DNA of 64,000 nucleotides from Martinezella lusitana (lineage in GTDB: Bacteria; Pseudomonadota; Alphaproteobacteria; Rhizobiales; Rhizobiaceae), in assembly GCF_010668395.1 (NCBI RefSeq), contig NZ_WUEY01000021.1, positions 43,901 through 107,900 of the forward strand. Reading direction: 5' to 3'. The notes beneath the pieces were generated by a model, which was not told the DNA's origin, made no database searches, and saw only the letters and a list, made by a program, of their open reading frames with translations. The position numbers and the translations under genes were made by a program. Below are positions 44,065 through 52,993 of this stretch, in pieces (within the stretch, counting starts at the first letter, position 1; each line of letters opens with the position of its first letter).

Positions 44065-45473
44065 GAGCGACCTTTCAGGAAGGAGCGGGCGGCCAAGGCG
44101 TCTTCGCCGGCGAAGAAGCCGAGGATCGACGGATTGATGCCTATGGTGCGCCGCGCAATGGACACGGCCGTCACGCACCATACGATGATGGTGCCGGCAA
44201 TGCTGAGCGCGGCGCCAATCGGGCCGAGCCAATAGGTCAGCACCGCCGTCGCGCAGAGCCCAAGCGTGTTGACGATGACCAGCAGCTTGAAAAGAGCGTG
44301 CTGAAGGCCCGTCAGCTGCATGAGGATCTCGGTCGGGCCGCAGGCGGTTCCGACGGTTGCGCCGATCCCGAAGATGATGAGCGTTACCTGCATTGTCGGC
44401 GTGGCATAGGCGGGATTGAAAATCGACAGGATCAGATTGCCGAAAAACAGGAACATGATCAGCACGAGCAAGGCGATCGCGAAGCCACCCAGGGCGGCAA
44501 GGCTGGTGATGCGCTGCACATGCGCCTTGTCGCCGGTATAGAACGCGCCGGAAATCTGGGGCGCGAGCGCCTGGTTGATGCCGTTGAGCGCCAGCACGAC
44601 CAGTCGCATCGTCCGATCCGCCACGAAGATCGCGCCTGCGGCCTCCGGGCCGAGAATGGCCGCAACGAGAAGCGTGCTCGCCTGGCTGAGCGCCGGCGGC
44701 AAGGCGGTGACGCCCCAGAGCCCGAAGGTCACGGTCCTGAATTCATCCTTCTGCTCTTTCGTGAGCGGGCCGCGCCGGGCGCGGAGCGTATCGCGGAACA
44801 GGACGACCGTTTGCGGGGCGATCATGACAAGCAGCAATCCGGCCGTCAGGTAGGTTGCGGTCACCGCGCTCATCTCGATGTGCATGAAATGGGCGAGAAC
44901 GAAGACCGGAATGGCGACTGCCCGCCACAGGACGTCGCGCGGGAGCAGCGCGAATATCAGCGCATTCTTGGCACGAAGGGCGCAGGCCACGAATTCCGAC
45001 CAGCCGAGCGCAAAGGCGAGCACCATGGTTGCCACGCAGATCGGCAGCCATTCGGGCGTCCGGGCACCCGCGAATGGCAAGAAGCCGATGATGAGAATGA
45101 TCAGGCTGGAGCCTGCGAGCCCGGCCAGCGCGACAAGGATGGAGCGCGCCATCATGCCGTTTGCCGAATTGAGATCGTTGTTGCCGGCATATTGGGGCCA
45201 GAACCGCAAAACCGCGCTCTGCTGGCCGACCACGGCGAAGAAGGAGGCCAGGCTCGCCCCGGCATAGGCGGCGCTGTAAAGACCGAACTGTCGTCCGTCG
45301 GTCGTCATGGCGACGGCGACGAACATCAGGAACGACAGACCGGCGCTCGCAAGCTTGATGACGCCCGCAACGGCGCCGCTCTTTGCAAGCGCGCCGATCG
45401 ACAAGCGCAGGTTGCTCGCAGGCGTCGCCGCTTCGGCCGATATACTATCAAAACTGCGTGCTTTATCGCTCAA
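44061..45473 (-). CDS. Polysaccharide flippase (Wzx/MATE-like)
   Basis: Inner-membrane protein of about 470 residues with some 12-14 helices and little else, in the polysaccharide-biosynthesis (PST) family that flips lipid-linked repeat units. The first helix pair (GVIKLASAGLSFLMFVAVAMTTDGRQFGLYSAAYA) and the central ALPPALSQASTLLVAAILGPEAAGAIFVADR are typical. No ATG exists near the N-terminus; TTG 45473 has an AGGA site, while TTG 45518 would add 15 residues. It is transcribed with the GT4 gene and divergent from gumC. Confidence 0.88.
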   Translation of the reverse strand: MSDKARSFDSISAEAATPASNLRLSIGALAKSGAVAGVIKLASAGLSFLMFVAVAMTTDGRQFGLYSAAYAGASLASFFAVVGQQSAVLRFWPQYAGNNDLNSANGMMARSILVALAGLAGSSLIILIIGFLPFAGARTPEWLPICVATMVLAFALGWSEFVACALRAKNALIFALLPRDVLWRAVAIPVFVLAHFMHIEMSAVTATYLTAGLLLVMIAPQTVVLFRDTLRARRGPLTKEQKDEFRTVTFGLWGVTALPPALSQASTLLVAAILGPEAAGAIFVADRTMRLVVLALNGINQALAPQISGAFYTGDKAHVQRITSLAALGGFAIALLVLIMFLFFGNLILSIFNPAYATPTMQVTLIIFGIGATVGTACGPTEILMQLTGLQHALFKLLVIVNTLGLCATAVLTYWLGPIGAALSIAGTIIVWCVTAVSIARRTIGINPSILGFFAGEDALAARSFLKGRS

Positions 45474-45652
45474 CGTCGTAATCCTGCGTTGATTGTTATC
45501 CGGTCGGAAGGCCGGCAAGTCCTGAAATAGAATGTATCTCTAATATCGTAAGTTCTTATGGTCGCGCCAGAACGAACTCGCAACATGGTTACTTGCGGTG
45601 TCCCGTTTCGATCACACGCTGCGGTGTAAATTCAACGGATGATTAACATTAT

Positions 45653-45674
45653 TCACTAATACTGAATTTAGTGA
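45653..45674. promoter_or_regulatory. Inverted repeat before the gumC-like gene
   Basis: TCACTAA and TTAGTGA (7 bp) flank 8 bases, in the AT-rich divergent region between flippase and gumC-like genes, 44 bases before the latter's start. A candidate operator of the exopolysaccharide locus. Confidence 0.45.
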
Positions 45675-45717
45675 TGTACGATGAGCCGGAAGTTGCGCGG
45701 CTGCGGAGAACCTTTGG

Positions 45718-47880
45718 ATGAAGCCGTTTAGCATGGACGAGCGCACGCTTCCGCCGCTGTTCGATGTAGGCGCCGCATGGACTATCCTCTGGCAACGCCG
45801 GATGACGGTGCTGGCATGCACTTGCGCCGTGTTTCTCGCGACGGTTGCCTATCTCGCCGTCGCCAAGCCGAGCTATACCGCCACGGCCTCGGTCATGATC
45901 GATCCGCGTGATCTGCACGCGACGAATTTGAACAACGTGCTTCCCGGTATCGGCAGCGACAGCGCCGCCATCGCCAGCCAGGTGTTCGTCATCGAGTCGC
46001 GCGACCTGCTGATGAAGGTCTTTGAAAGCGAGAACATCGAGAGCGATCCCGAGTTTTCCGGGGGTGGGCTGCTGTCGCGCGTCGGTCTGGCCGCTCATCC
46101 CACGAGGGATTCGATCTTCAAGAGCTTTCAGCGCGGCGTGACCGTCGAGCGGGCAGGGCTCACCTATGTCATCGATGTCAATTTCGTATCCCGATACCCC
46201 GACAAGGCGGCGCGGATCGCCAATGCCATCGTCGATCGTTACAAGGCCGGTCTTTCGGGCGAGCGGGAAACGGCCAATAGCGATGTGAACTCGCTGCTTG
46301 CCACCAAGATCGACGCTCTTCAGAAGAATGTCGGCGATGCGGAGCAGGAGGTCGGGGATTTCAAGGTCACGCATCAGATCCTGGACGCATCCGCCGGCGG
46401 CACGCTGCAGTCCCAGATCGACAAGCTTACCGACCAGCTGATCACCGCGCGAAGCGATGCCGACCAGGCCAAGGACAAATATGCGCAGGCGATGGCCGCA
46501 GGTACTTCGCCGGCCGGCCTTGCCAAACTCTCCGAAATCCTCTCGTCGGAGGCGACGGTGAAGCTGCGCGAGAACTACAATCAACGCGCCGCCGATCTTG
46601 CCAACTACGAAGCCATGTACCAGCCGCGCCATCCGATGATCAAAAGGCTGCGCTCGGAACTGGACCGGATGCAGGACCTGATGGCGGTCGAAGCGCAACG
46701 CATCACGCGGGAGTTGAAGGCCAAGTCCGACCTGGCTGGGCAGAATGTCTCCGCGCTCCAGGCAAAGCTCGACAACCTTCGCCAGAAGCTGGAAGGTTCC
46801 GATGCCGCGCAGGTGCAGTTGCGGCAGCTGGAGGCCAAGGCAAAGGCAGCTCGCACCGTGCTTGATGACTTCCTGAAGCGCGCCGAGGAAACTTCGCAGA
46901 TGCAAGGCCTGCAATTGCAGGAGGCACGGGTGATCAGCGCCGCGGCTCCGCCGGTGCAGCCGACCTGGCCGAAGCCGTTGTTGCTGTTGCCGGTCAGCGC
47001 GGTGCTGGGTCTCATCATCGGCTGCGGGCTTGCTCTGGTGCGCGGCCCTAAAAATCGGCCGGAAGAGGATCCGACAACGCCTCTGCGTCGCAGCCTGCTC
47101 GACGTCGAGCCCCGTAAGGACACCCTGACGGAAATCGCAAAGCCGGAGCCGGTCCCCGTCAGTCTCGGAGAATATCGCCTGCCGGGCGTTGCGGGCGCTG
47201 GCGCCTATTTGAGCATCCGCGCGATGCGGCGGCGGTTTTTCCAGACCGGAAACGAGGCTTTCTCGCGGGATGTCCTGCAGCTCATACGACGCATCATTCT
47301 GCACCTCACCGAACATCCGAAGCCTTATGTGCTGCTGATCTCGCCGCTCCATACGCCGCTGGCGGCGAGACTGGCGGGGGCTATGGTGGGCATCGGCCTG
47401 CAGCAGGCCGAGCAGAATGTGCTTGTCGTCGAGTTCGATGGCCAACCGGGCCTGGAGGCGCCGGCGCGCAACGGCAACGGCGTTTTTGTCAGCGGCGCGA
47501 GCGGCCTGCGGACCATCGTCTATAACAGGCCGGCGCCGGAGAATGGGGAATCGGTGACGCGCCCCGGCCTCGACGATATATTGGCCGATGCCGGCACGTT
47601 CGATTTCGTGCTTTTGATGGGGCCTTCCATCGTCGACAGCAACTGGGATCCGGCACTTTTCGCCGAGGCGGACCTGATGCTTTTTGCGCTCAGCCCCACC
47701 GAAGAGACAGCGGAAGTCGCCAACATGCTTCGCCAACGCCTCGATGCCGACCAGATCGGACGCAGCGCAACGCTCGCGATTACACCGGAGCACGTTGAGA
47801 CGGGACGCAGCCAGGTGGTGCGGCCGATCCGATCGTCCGGCGACGGCGAACAGAGCGACAGAATGTCCGCGAGGGGATGA
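45718..47880 (+). CDS. Polysaccharide co-polymerase (GumC/ExoP/Wzc-like) with degenerate kinase domain
   Basis: Inner-membrane chain-length regulator of 720 residues. A Wzz domain starts after the first helix (about 30-50: MTVLACTCAVFLATVAYLAVA). Long coiled coils span roughly 165-400 (periplasm), and a second helix at about 420-440 (PLLLLPVSAVLGLIIGCGLALV) follows the GNVR-like segment. The C-terminal domain (about 520-720) aligns with BY-kinases but has no P-loop Lys: LLISPLHTPLAARLAGAM stands where Walker A should be, though LVVEFDGQPG resembles Walker A'. There is no tyrosine cluster. It is probably a structural PCP without autokinase activity. The next gene overlaps it by four bases. Confidence 0.88.
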   Translation: MKPFSMDERTLPPLFDVGAAWTILWQRRMTVLACTCAVFLATVAYLAVAKPSYTATASVMIDPRDLHATNLNNVLPGIGSDSAAIASQVFVIESRDLLMKVFESENIESDPEFSGGGLLSRVGLAAHPTRDSIFKSFQRGVTVERAGLTYVIDVNFVSRYPDKAARIANAIVDRYKAGLSGERETANSDVNSLLATKIDALQKNVGDAEQEVGDFKVTHQILDASAGGTLQSQIDKLTDQLITARSDADQAKDKYAQAMAAGTSPAGLAKLSEILSSEATVKLRENYNQRAADLANYEAMYQPRHPMIKRLRSELDRMQDLMAVEAQRITRELKAKSDLAGQNVSALQAKLDNLRQKLEGSDAAQVQLRQLEAKAKAARTVLDDFLKRAEETSQMQGLQLQEARVISAAAPPVQPTWPKPLLLLPVSAVLGLIIGCGLALVRGPKNRPEEDPTTPLRRSLLDVEPRKDTLTEIAKPEPVPVSLGEYRLPGVAGAGAYLSIRAMRRRFFQTGNEAFSRDVLQLIRRIILHLTEHPKPYVLLISPLHTPLAARLAGAMVGIGLQQAEQNVLVVEFDGQPGLEAPARNGNGVFVSGASGLRTIVYNRPAPENGESVTRPGLDDILADAGTFDFVLLMGPSIVDSNWDPALFAEADLMLFALSPTEETAEVANMLRQRLDADQIGRSATLAITPEHVETGRSQVVRPIRSSGDGEQSDRMSARG

Positions 47881-49013
47881 TCGTGGGGCGAGGCTTGCGA
47901 TCATCGATGCTGATAAGCCGCCGTAGCGCACTCAAGCTCGCAGGCGGATCCATTCTTGCGGCCATTCCTGCCGCGGGCGCGGCGAAGGCCGCAGAAAAAC
48001 GCGCAGTCCCCACCCGCGGCGTCAATCTGCCGGGATGGCTGGATCGAAAAGACGGGATTGCGCCGGGCGAGGAAGCGCTCGAAAGGCTTCATCGTCTGGG
48101 TTTCGAGACGATCCGCCTGCCGGTAAACGCCGATCTCATATCGGCGGGCGACACAGCCGAGCTCCGCCGTATCGATGAGGGCATGAAGATGCTCATGCGG
48201 CGGGGATTTGCCGTCCTGGTGGATATGCATCCCTCCGAAAATCTTCATACCGCTTTCCGCCGGGATTTCGAGACCGGATCGAAAAGGGTCGCCGACGCCT
48301 GGGCGGCGCTGAGCAAACTTGTCGCCGATCTGCCGGATAGCTCCGTCTATCCGGAACTGTTGAACGAGCCGCCCATGCGAAGCGATGCCTGGCTCGCATT
48401 GCGGGATCGGCTTGCCGAGATCGTGCGATCGAGATGTCCAGGCCACACGCTGATCTGGGGTCCGTCGCCCTCCCAGGGGATTTGGGAGATCGGGGAGACG
48501 CCGCCTCTTGCGGACGACAACCAGATCGCCGCCATTCATTTCTATGCGCCCATGGCTTTCACCCATCAATGCGAGACCTGGGACGCCTCTCCGCTCGCAC
48601 GGATATCGAATTTGCCCTTTCCGGCCACCATCGCGACACCGCGCATCCAGGAAACCATCGACAAGCTGCGTGCTGCCGGGGATGAGAAGGCCGTGAGCCT
48701 CATCAAGGAACAGCTATCGACGCCATGGACGGCAGCGGCGATCGCGACGGAGTTCGCGCGGCTTAAACGTTGGTCGGAAACACATGACTGCCCGGTGATG
48801 CTGAACGAGTTCGGCGTGCTCAATTTCTGCGTCGATGCCGCAAGCCGCGCGTCCTGGGTTCGGGCTGTCCGGCAGGCGGCGGAGGCCAACCAGGTCGGCT
48901 GGACCTACTGGGAGCTCGACCAGGGCTTTGGCTTCATCGAAAGCAGGCGCAGCACGGAAGGTTTTGACAGTTCGATGATCGCCGCTCTGCTGGGCGGGCA
49001 CGGCGGCGGCTGA
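47877..49013 (+). CDS. Glycoside hydrolase family 5 (endoglucanase-like), exported
   Basis: Secreted or periplasmic glycanase of 378 residues. A twin-arginine-like signal (SRRSALKLAGGSILAAIPAAGAAKAAE) is followed by a (beta/alpha)8 barrel: RGVNLPGWLD, FETIRLPVNADLI, GFAVLVDMHPSENL, catalytic acid/base in PELLNEPP, HFYAPMAFTHQ, nucleophile in VMLNEFGV, and YWELDQGFGF. In EPS loci such enzymes trim or release the polymer. The start overlaps the gumC-like stop (ATGA), which ties it to synthesis and not to plant-cellulose degradation. Confidence 0.9.
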   Translation: MIVGRGLRSSMLISRRSALKLAGGSILAAIPAAGAAKAAEKRAVPTRGVNLPGWLDRKDGIAPGEEALERLHRLGFETIRLPVNADLISAGDTAELRRIDEGMKMLMRRGFAVLVDMHPSENLHTAFRRDFETGSKRVADAWAALSKLVADLPDSSVYPELLNEPPMRSDAWLALRDRLAEIVRSRCPGHTLIWGPSPSQGIWEIGETPPLADDNQIAAIHFYAPMAFTHQCETWDASPLARISNLPFPATIATPRIQETIDKLRAAGDEKAVSLIKEQLSTPWTAAAIATEFARLKRWSETHDCPVMLNEFGVLNFCVDAASRASWVRAVRQAAEANQVGWTYWELDQGFGFIESRRSTEGFDSSMIAALLGGHGGG

Positions 49014-49072
49014 GATGCGGGAGGATATCGCGTTGTGGAGCGACGATTGATGCGGAACGGTAGGGATCGGTC

Positions 49073-50629
49073 ATGAGCGTTGCGGGAGGTCAGCTCGGTT
49101 ACGGGGCGCCTGCGTCGAGTTCGTTGCGCTCGGATGCCATGTTCCATCTCTGCATTGCCATCCTTTCGGTTATCGCCTCCGTTTCGGCATTCGCCGTCTG
49201 GACTCCTTTCGGCGTCGCCGCAACGTTCGTATTGACGCTTGTCCTGTCGATCGCCCAGCCTGGCTGCATCCCCATCGTCATCGCCTGTTCCTTTCTCTAT
49301 CAGAACCTCGTGGTGGCCTGGTTCACCCCTTTCGTGCCCGATCACAATACCTTCGATGCGTTGCGTGGTGCCAACTTCGTCATCCTGATGACTGCCTACG
49401 GCGCCTTCGCCATGGCTTCCTTTCAGTATCGCGTGCGCGCTTTGACCGAACTGCGACCCTGGCTGATCTTCAGCTTCGTGCTGTGTGGAACCATTTGCTT
49501 CTATTTTGCCGTCGGTGTCGTGCATGGCGGACCGAAGGACGCCGTCATCTATTTCCGCAATACGATTACGCCGCTTGCGTGTTTCCACATCGCCATCCTG
49601 GCGGCCAGTCTGTATCCCGTCGATCTGCGCAAGGGCATCTTTTGGCTCTGTGCCGGCGCCATCGTCTACGGCTACCTGGAGCAGATCTTCCGGATGGACT
49701 TTCTCAGCCTGTTTCACGGTGATCTCTATATTCACCGTGGCCTCAAGGCGCAGATCGAGGCTGGCGTGTGGGAAAAGAAGCTGAGGGAAACCGGTTTCGT
49801 GCTTCGCGGCATCGAAGATACGATGATGACGACGTTCTTCAATACCAAGCTCCTGAGCGACCTGTTTCCCCCGATCTTCCGCAACGGCGGTCCGAATTTT
49901 CATCCCATCAGCTATGCCTACGGCCTGAGCATCATGTCGGCCTGGCTTCTCTTCAGAGGGCGCTGGCTGCTGCCTATGGCCGCGCTGCCGCTGTTGCTTG
50001 TCATCGGCTCCAAGGGCGCGACCTTCATGTTGATCGTGGCGCTGGGTGCGCGGCTGATCTATCGCCCGGCCCGGGCGGAGCTGACGCTGCTGGCCGTCGT
50101 TGCGCTGGCGGTCGTATGGACGCTCGCCGCCATCGTCTTCGGCGCCACGCATGGCGATTACCATGTTCTGGGCCTGATCGCCGGCGTTCGCGAATTCATG
50201 CACAATCCATTCGGGCAAGGCCTGGGGATCGGAGGGAACCTGTCGAGCACAAGTCTCAATCTGGATTGGGACCGTGCGCAGGACGAGGGCGTTGCCTCGG
50301 TTCCGGTCGAAAGCGCCGTCGGTGTGATGCTCTATCAGATGGGCGTGGGGAGCATCGTCTTTTTCAGCTTTCTCGCCGCGCTCGCTGTATCGGCACGCAG
50401 GCAATTGATTGCGACCGGAGACCCGGATTTCCTCTTCGCCTTCGTTGCGGTCGTCACGATCGCATCCAACGCGGTATTGCAGGAGGAAGCCTTCTTCTCG
50501 CCTCTCGCCCTCGGCTTTTGCCTCCTGCTTGTCGGTATCTCCTTCGGAACGCGATGGCGTTCGCTCGGCATTTCGAGGGGCCTGCTCACGCATCCGGGCA
50601 AACCGGCGCCGGCGCCAGCATCCGAATAG
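49073..50629 (+). CDS. Polysaccharide polymerase/O-antigen ligase-like membrane protein (Wzy-like)
   Basis: Integral membrane protein of 518 residues with about 11-12 helices and a periplasmic loop of roughly 100 residues (about 205-290: DFLSLFHGDLYIHRGLKAQIEAG...). The late segment NPFGQGLGIGGNLSSTS resembles the Wzy_C motif of polymerases and ligases. It would join flipped repeat units in the periplasm. The ATG lies 59 bases after the GH5 gene. Confidence 0.8.
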   Translation: MSVAGGQLGYGAPASSSLRSDAMFHLCIAILSVIASVSAFAVWTPFGVAATFVLTLVLSIAQPGCIPIVIACSFLYQNLVVAWFTPFVPDHNTFDALRGANFVILMTAYGAFAMASFQYRVRALTELRPWLIFSFVLCGTICFYFAVGVVHGGPKDAVIYFRNTITPLACFHIAILAASLYPVDLRKGIFWLCAGAIVYGYLEQIFRMDFLSLFHGDLYIHRGLKAQIEAGVWEKKLRETGFVLRGIEDTMMTTFFNTKLLSDLFPPIFRNGGPNFHPISYAYGLSIMSAWLLFRGRWLLPMAALPLLLVIGSKGATFMLIVALGARLIYRPARAELTLLAVVALAVVWTLAAIVFGATHGDYHVLGLIAGVREFMHNPFGQGLGIGGNLSSTSLNLDWDRAQDEGVASVPVESAVGVMLYQMGVGSIVFFSFLAALAVSARRQLIATGDPDFLFAFVAVVTIASNAVLQEEAFFSPLALGFCLLLVGISFGTRWRSLGISRGLLTHPGKPAPAPASE

Positions 50630-50791
50630 CTGTCCTCGAGGCGCCGGTTGCCTGACTTCCGTGGCGGGATGGAGGTCCTCCGCAAAAGTGCCCGCAACAG
50701 GGCGATCGACAAATATTCATTAATAGAAATATAGTATGTTTCTAAAATGTGAAGCATGCGTCGCCGTGTCGGTAATATTGCGGAGTTGATC

Positions 50792-51676
50792 ATGGCAGTT
50801 TTAGGTGCGTTTCCCCCTGGACTTACTTGCCGGCCGATCGAGGAGGGCGATTGGAGTGGCATCATCGATTGCCTTCGGCGGAATTTTCCGACACGCGAGC
50901 GGGACTATTGGGAACGCGCCGTCACGCGCATGGAGAAGCGGCCCTTCGTGCCGGATCTGCCGAAATACGGCTTTGTCCTCGATATGTCCGGCCGCATCGT
51001 CGGTGTTTTGCTGGCGCTCTATTTTCGGCATCAGGGGCAGGAGGGCGAAGAACTCCGCTGCAATCTGTCGAGCTGGTCCGTCGATCCGGAATATCGCGCC
51101 TTTGCCGGCAAGATGGTGATTGCGGCATTGAGGAAGAAAAACGTCACCTTCATCAATGTCTCGCCAGCGCCGGGAACCATAAAGGTCAATGAGGCGCTGG
51201 GCTTCCGCCGCTATGCCGACGGGCAGCTTGCTTTCCTGCCCATGCTGAGTTCGTCGCGACGGCCGTATCGCGTGCTCGAGGCGCGCCCCGATCTTCCTGA
51301 AATGTCCCTGCTTTCCGAAGGAGAACGGGAGATCCTTCTCCAGCATGCAGCGCTCGATTGTCTGTCATTGATCTGTGTCGACGGGGGGAAGGCATTTCCC
51401 TTCGTATTCAAGACACGCCGCATCTTTCATGGTCTCGTTCCAAGCTGCCAGGTCATCTATTGCCGATCGCCGGAAGAATTGGGCCAGTGCGCCGGCGCTT
51501 TCGGCCGTTATCTATTGCGCAAGGGCATATTCCTCAGCGTCGTCGATGCGAATGGACCTGTCGCCGGCCTCGTGGGGCGATACTTTGCCGGAAGCGGGAC
51601 GAAATATTTCAAAGGTCCGAAGCCGCCTTCGCTTGGCGATCTGACATTCACCGAATTGGTCATCTTCGGCTTCTGA
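50792..51676 (+). CDS. GNAT-like acyltransferase in the exopolysaccharide locus
   Basis: Soluble protein of 294 residues from ATG 50792 (GGAG seven bases upstream; ATG 50756 would add 12). The N-terminal half has GNAT character: RPIEEGDWSGIIDCLRRNFP, GFVLDMSGRIVGVLLALYFRH, LSSWSVDPEYRAFAGKMVIAAL (motif A, acyl-CoA side) and GTIKVNEALGFRRYADGQ. The C-terminal half has no motif that I recognise. It may acylate the polysaccharide or a precursor. Its promoter region has an AT-rich stretch at 50710-50750. Confidence 0.68.
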   Translation: MAVLGAFPPGLTCRPIEEGDWSGIIDCLRRNFPTRERDYWERAVTRMEKRPFVPDLPKYGFVLDMSGRIVGVLLALYFRHQGQEGEELRCNLSSWSVDPEYRAFAGKMVIAALRKKNVTFINVSPAPGTIKVNEALGFRRYADGQLAFLPMLSSSRRPYRVLEARPDLPEMSLLSEGEREILLQHAALDCLSLICVDGGKAFPFVFKTRRIFHGLVPSCQVIYCRSPEELGQCAGAFGRYLLRKGIFLSVVDANGPVAGLVGRYFAGSGTKYFKGPKPPSLGDLTFTELVIFGF

Positions 51677-51707
51677 TCGCGGCGGGACGAAGATGCCGGG
51701 GCTTCGG

Positions 51708-51732
51708 GCGAGCGCAAGGCGCCTGCGTTCGC
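51708..51732. terminator. Hairpin between convergent GNAT and FAD oxidoreductase genes
   Basis: A 9-bp stem GCGAGCGCA/TGCGTTCGC with one G-T pair and loop AGGCGCC. Shared terminator inferred from its place between convergent stops. Confidence 0.5.
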
Positions 51733-51739
51733 TTCGCTC

Positions 51740-52993
51740 CTACATCGTCGATTTCAAATCCAGCGCCGGTGATGGCGCGGCCGATTTGGCGCGCAATGTC
51801 CTGAGTTGATGAAGCTTTGCAGCAACGGTTGGGCTCAGGCTTTCCATGCCATGCAGCATGCGCCGCCCCATGAAATGCCACTGACGGCGCACACGCCACC
51901 GCATATCGGTGCTGGTTGCGAGGCTGAGGTGATGATCGCCCATGCGAAGGGCGCGAGCGTCCATATCGCGCTTGTCCGGATCGTCATAATAGGCGGCGAT
52001 CCTGGTGCCGTCGACGGAGGCCTCTGCCATCCACCGCGGGATGAAGTCGCCGCACAGGCGCTCGACGTCGGTCAGAAGCCGGCTGACACCGAGGCCGGTT
52101 GCAGGGGAGGAAGTCAGAAAGGCATCTCCGATCAACACCACGCCGTCCTGCCGGTGGTTTTCGGCCACGGCGATGTCGGTGAGCCAGCTGTCGATCCGGC
52201 TGCTGATCTCAAAGTCGCCAAGGATATCGGCGAGCGACGGAAAGGCGGCTGTGAGCACCTGCTTCGGATGCTCATGCAGCGATCTTACCCAGGGGTCGCG
52301 CGGATCTCGGAACAAGAAGAGATTGGCCCGCGTTGCGCCGGGAACCGGGAACAGATCGAGATGGTCGATGCCGTCGCCGGCACCGTGATAGGTGAGGGCC
52401 GTGTGGTGAAATTTATTCGATCGCAGCGGGCGAATGTTGAATCCGATTGCGAGCGGACGCCTCTCACCGATCGACTTGTGCGCAATGCCGATGTCGCGGC
52501 GCAATATGTCGCCCATCCCCGTTGCGAGCACCAGCAGCCGCGCGGTGATCTCGTCCTGGCCGAGAATCGATATTCGCTGTTGCGTTGCGCTGGTGCGTAA
52601 GCCACTGACCTGGCCGACGACGAACTTCACGGTGTCCGGCAATGCGGCTCGCATCGCGGTGACGAGCCTGTTGTAGAAGAAGCCGTAGTGCCGGTCATGC
52701 GTCCGGTCCAGCATCCGCCCCTTATGCATGTTGACGATGTCGTCGAAGGGGATGCCGGCGGCCGACAGGGGCGCGAGCAGCTGAAGCCGCTGAAGTTTTT
52801 CGATCGCCTCGCCGCCGATCCGCTCGACGCGGAACTCCTGGGGAAAGACGCGATGGCGGTCGATGAGCGTCACCCGATAGCCGGCTCGACCGAGCATGCA
52901 GGCGGCAAGTGTGCCTGAAAGCCCGCCCTCGACGATGGCTATGTCGCTATCTGTTTCGACTGCCGGTGGTTCGATGTGTCGTCCGTTCATCAT
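51740..52993 (-). CDS. FAD-dependent oxidoreductase with altered dinucleotide motif
   Basis: Flavoprotein of 417 residues in the PHBH-like/geranylgeranyl-reductase-like group: ETDSDIAIVEGGLSGTLAACMLGRAGYRVTLIDRH at the N-terminus, RLLVLATGMG in the middle, and VVLIGDAFLTSSPATGLGVSRLLTDVERL as the second FAD motif. The first Gly of G-x-G-x-x-G is Glu22 (GAG), a single-base change from GGG, which should weaken FAD binding. The start ATG 52993 overlaps the WecG/TagA stop by four bases (ATGA). A role in modifying a sugar or lipid carrier is only inferred from position. Confidence 0.78.
   Translation of the reverse strand: MMNGRHIEPPAVETDSDIAIVEGGLSGTLAACMLGRAGYRVTLIDRHRVFPQEFRVERIGGEAIEKLQRLQLLAPLSAAGIPFDDIVNMHKGRMLDRTHDRHYGFFYNRLVTAMRAALPDTVKFVVGQVSGLRTSATQQRISILGQDEITARLLVLATGMGDILRRDIGIAHKSIGERRPLAIGFNIRPLRSNKFHHTALTYHGAGDGIDHLDLFPVPGATRANLFLFRDPRDPWVRSLHEHPKQVLTAAFPSLADILGDFEISSRIDSWLTDIAVAENHRQDGVVLIGDAFLTSSPATGLGVSRLLTDVERLCGDFIPRWMAEASVDGTRIAAYYDDPDKRDMDARALRMGDHHLSLATSTDMRWRVRRQWHFMGRRMLHGMESLSPTVAAKLHQLRTLRAKSAAPSPALDLKSTM

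Noticed and set aside
45649..47931. 760-codon minus-strand frame antisense to the gumC-like gene
   Set aside because: Rich in Arg/His/Gln with no domain; the plus-strand gene has helices, coiled coils and proper start signals.
47877..49013. GH5 enzyme as part of a cellulose-synthesis operon
   Set aside because: No bcsA/bcsB genes are adjacent, and the gene is coupled to a GumC-like co-polymerase, so an EPS role is more likely.
48905..50593. 562-codon minus-strand frame antisense to the Wzy-like gene
   Set aside because: Highly charged composition typical of antisense to a membrane protein; no family match recognised.
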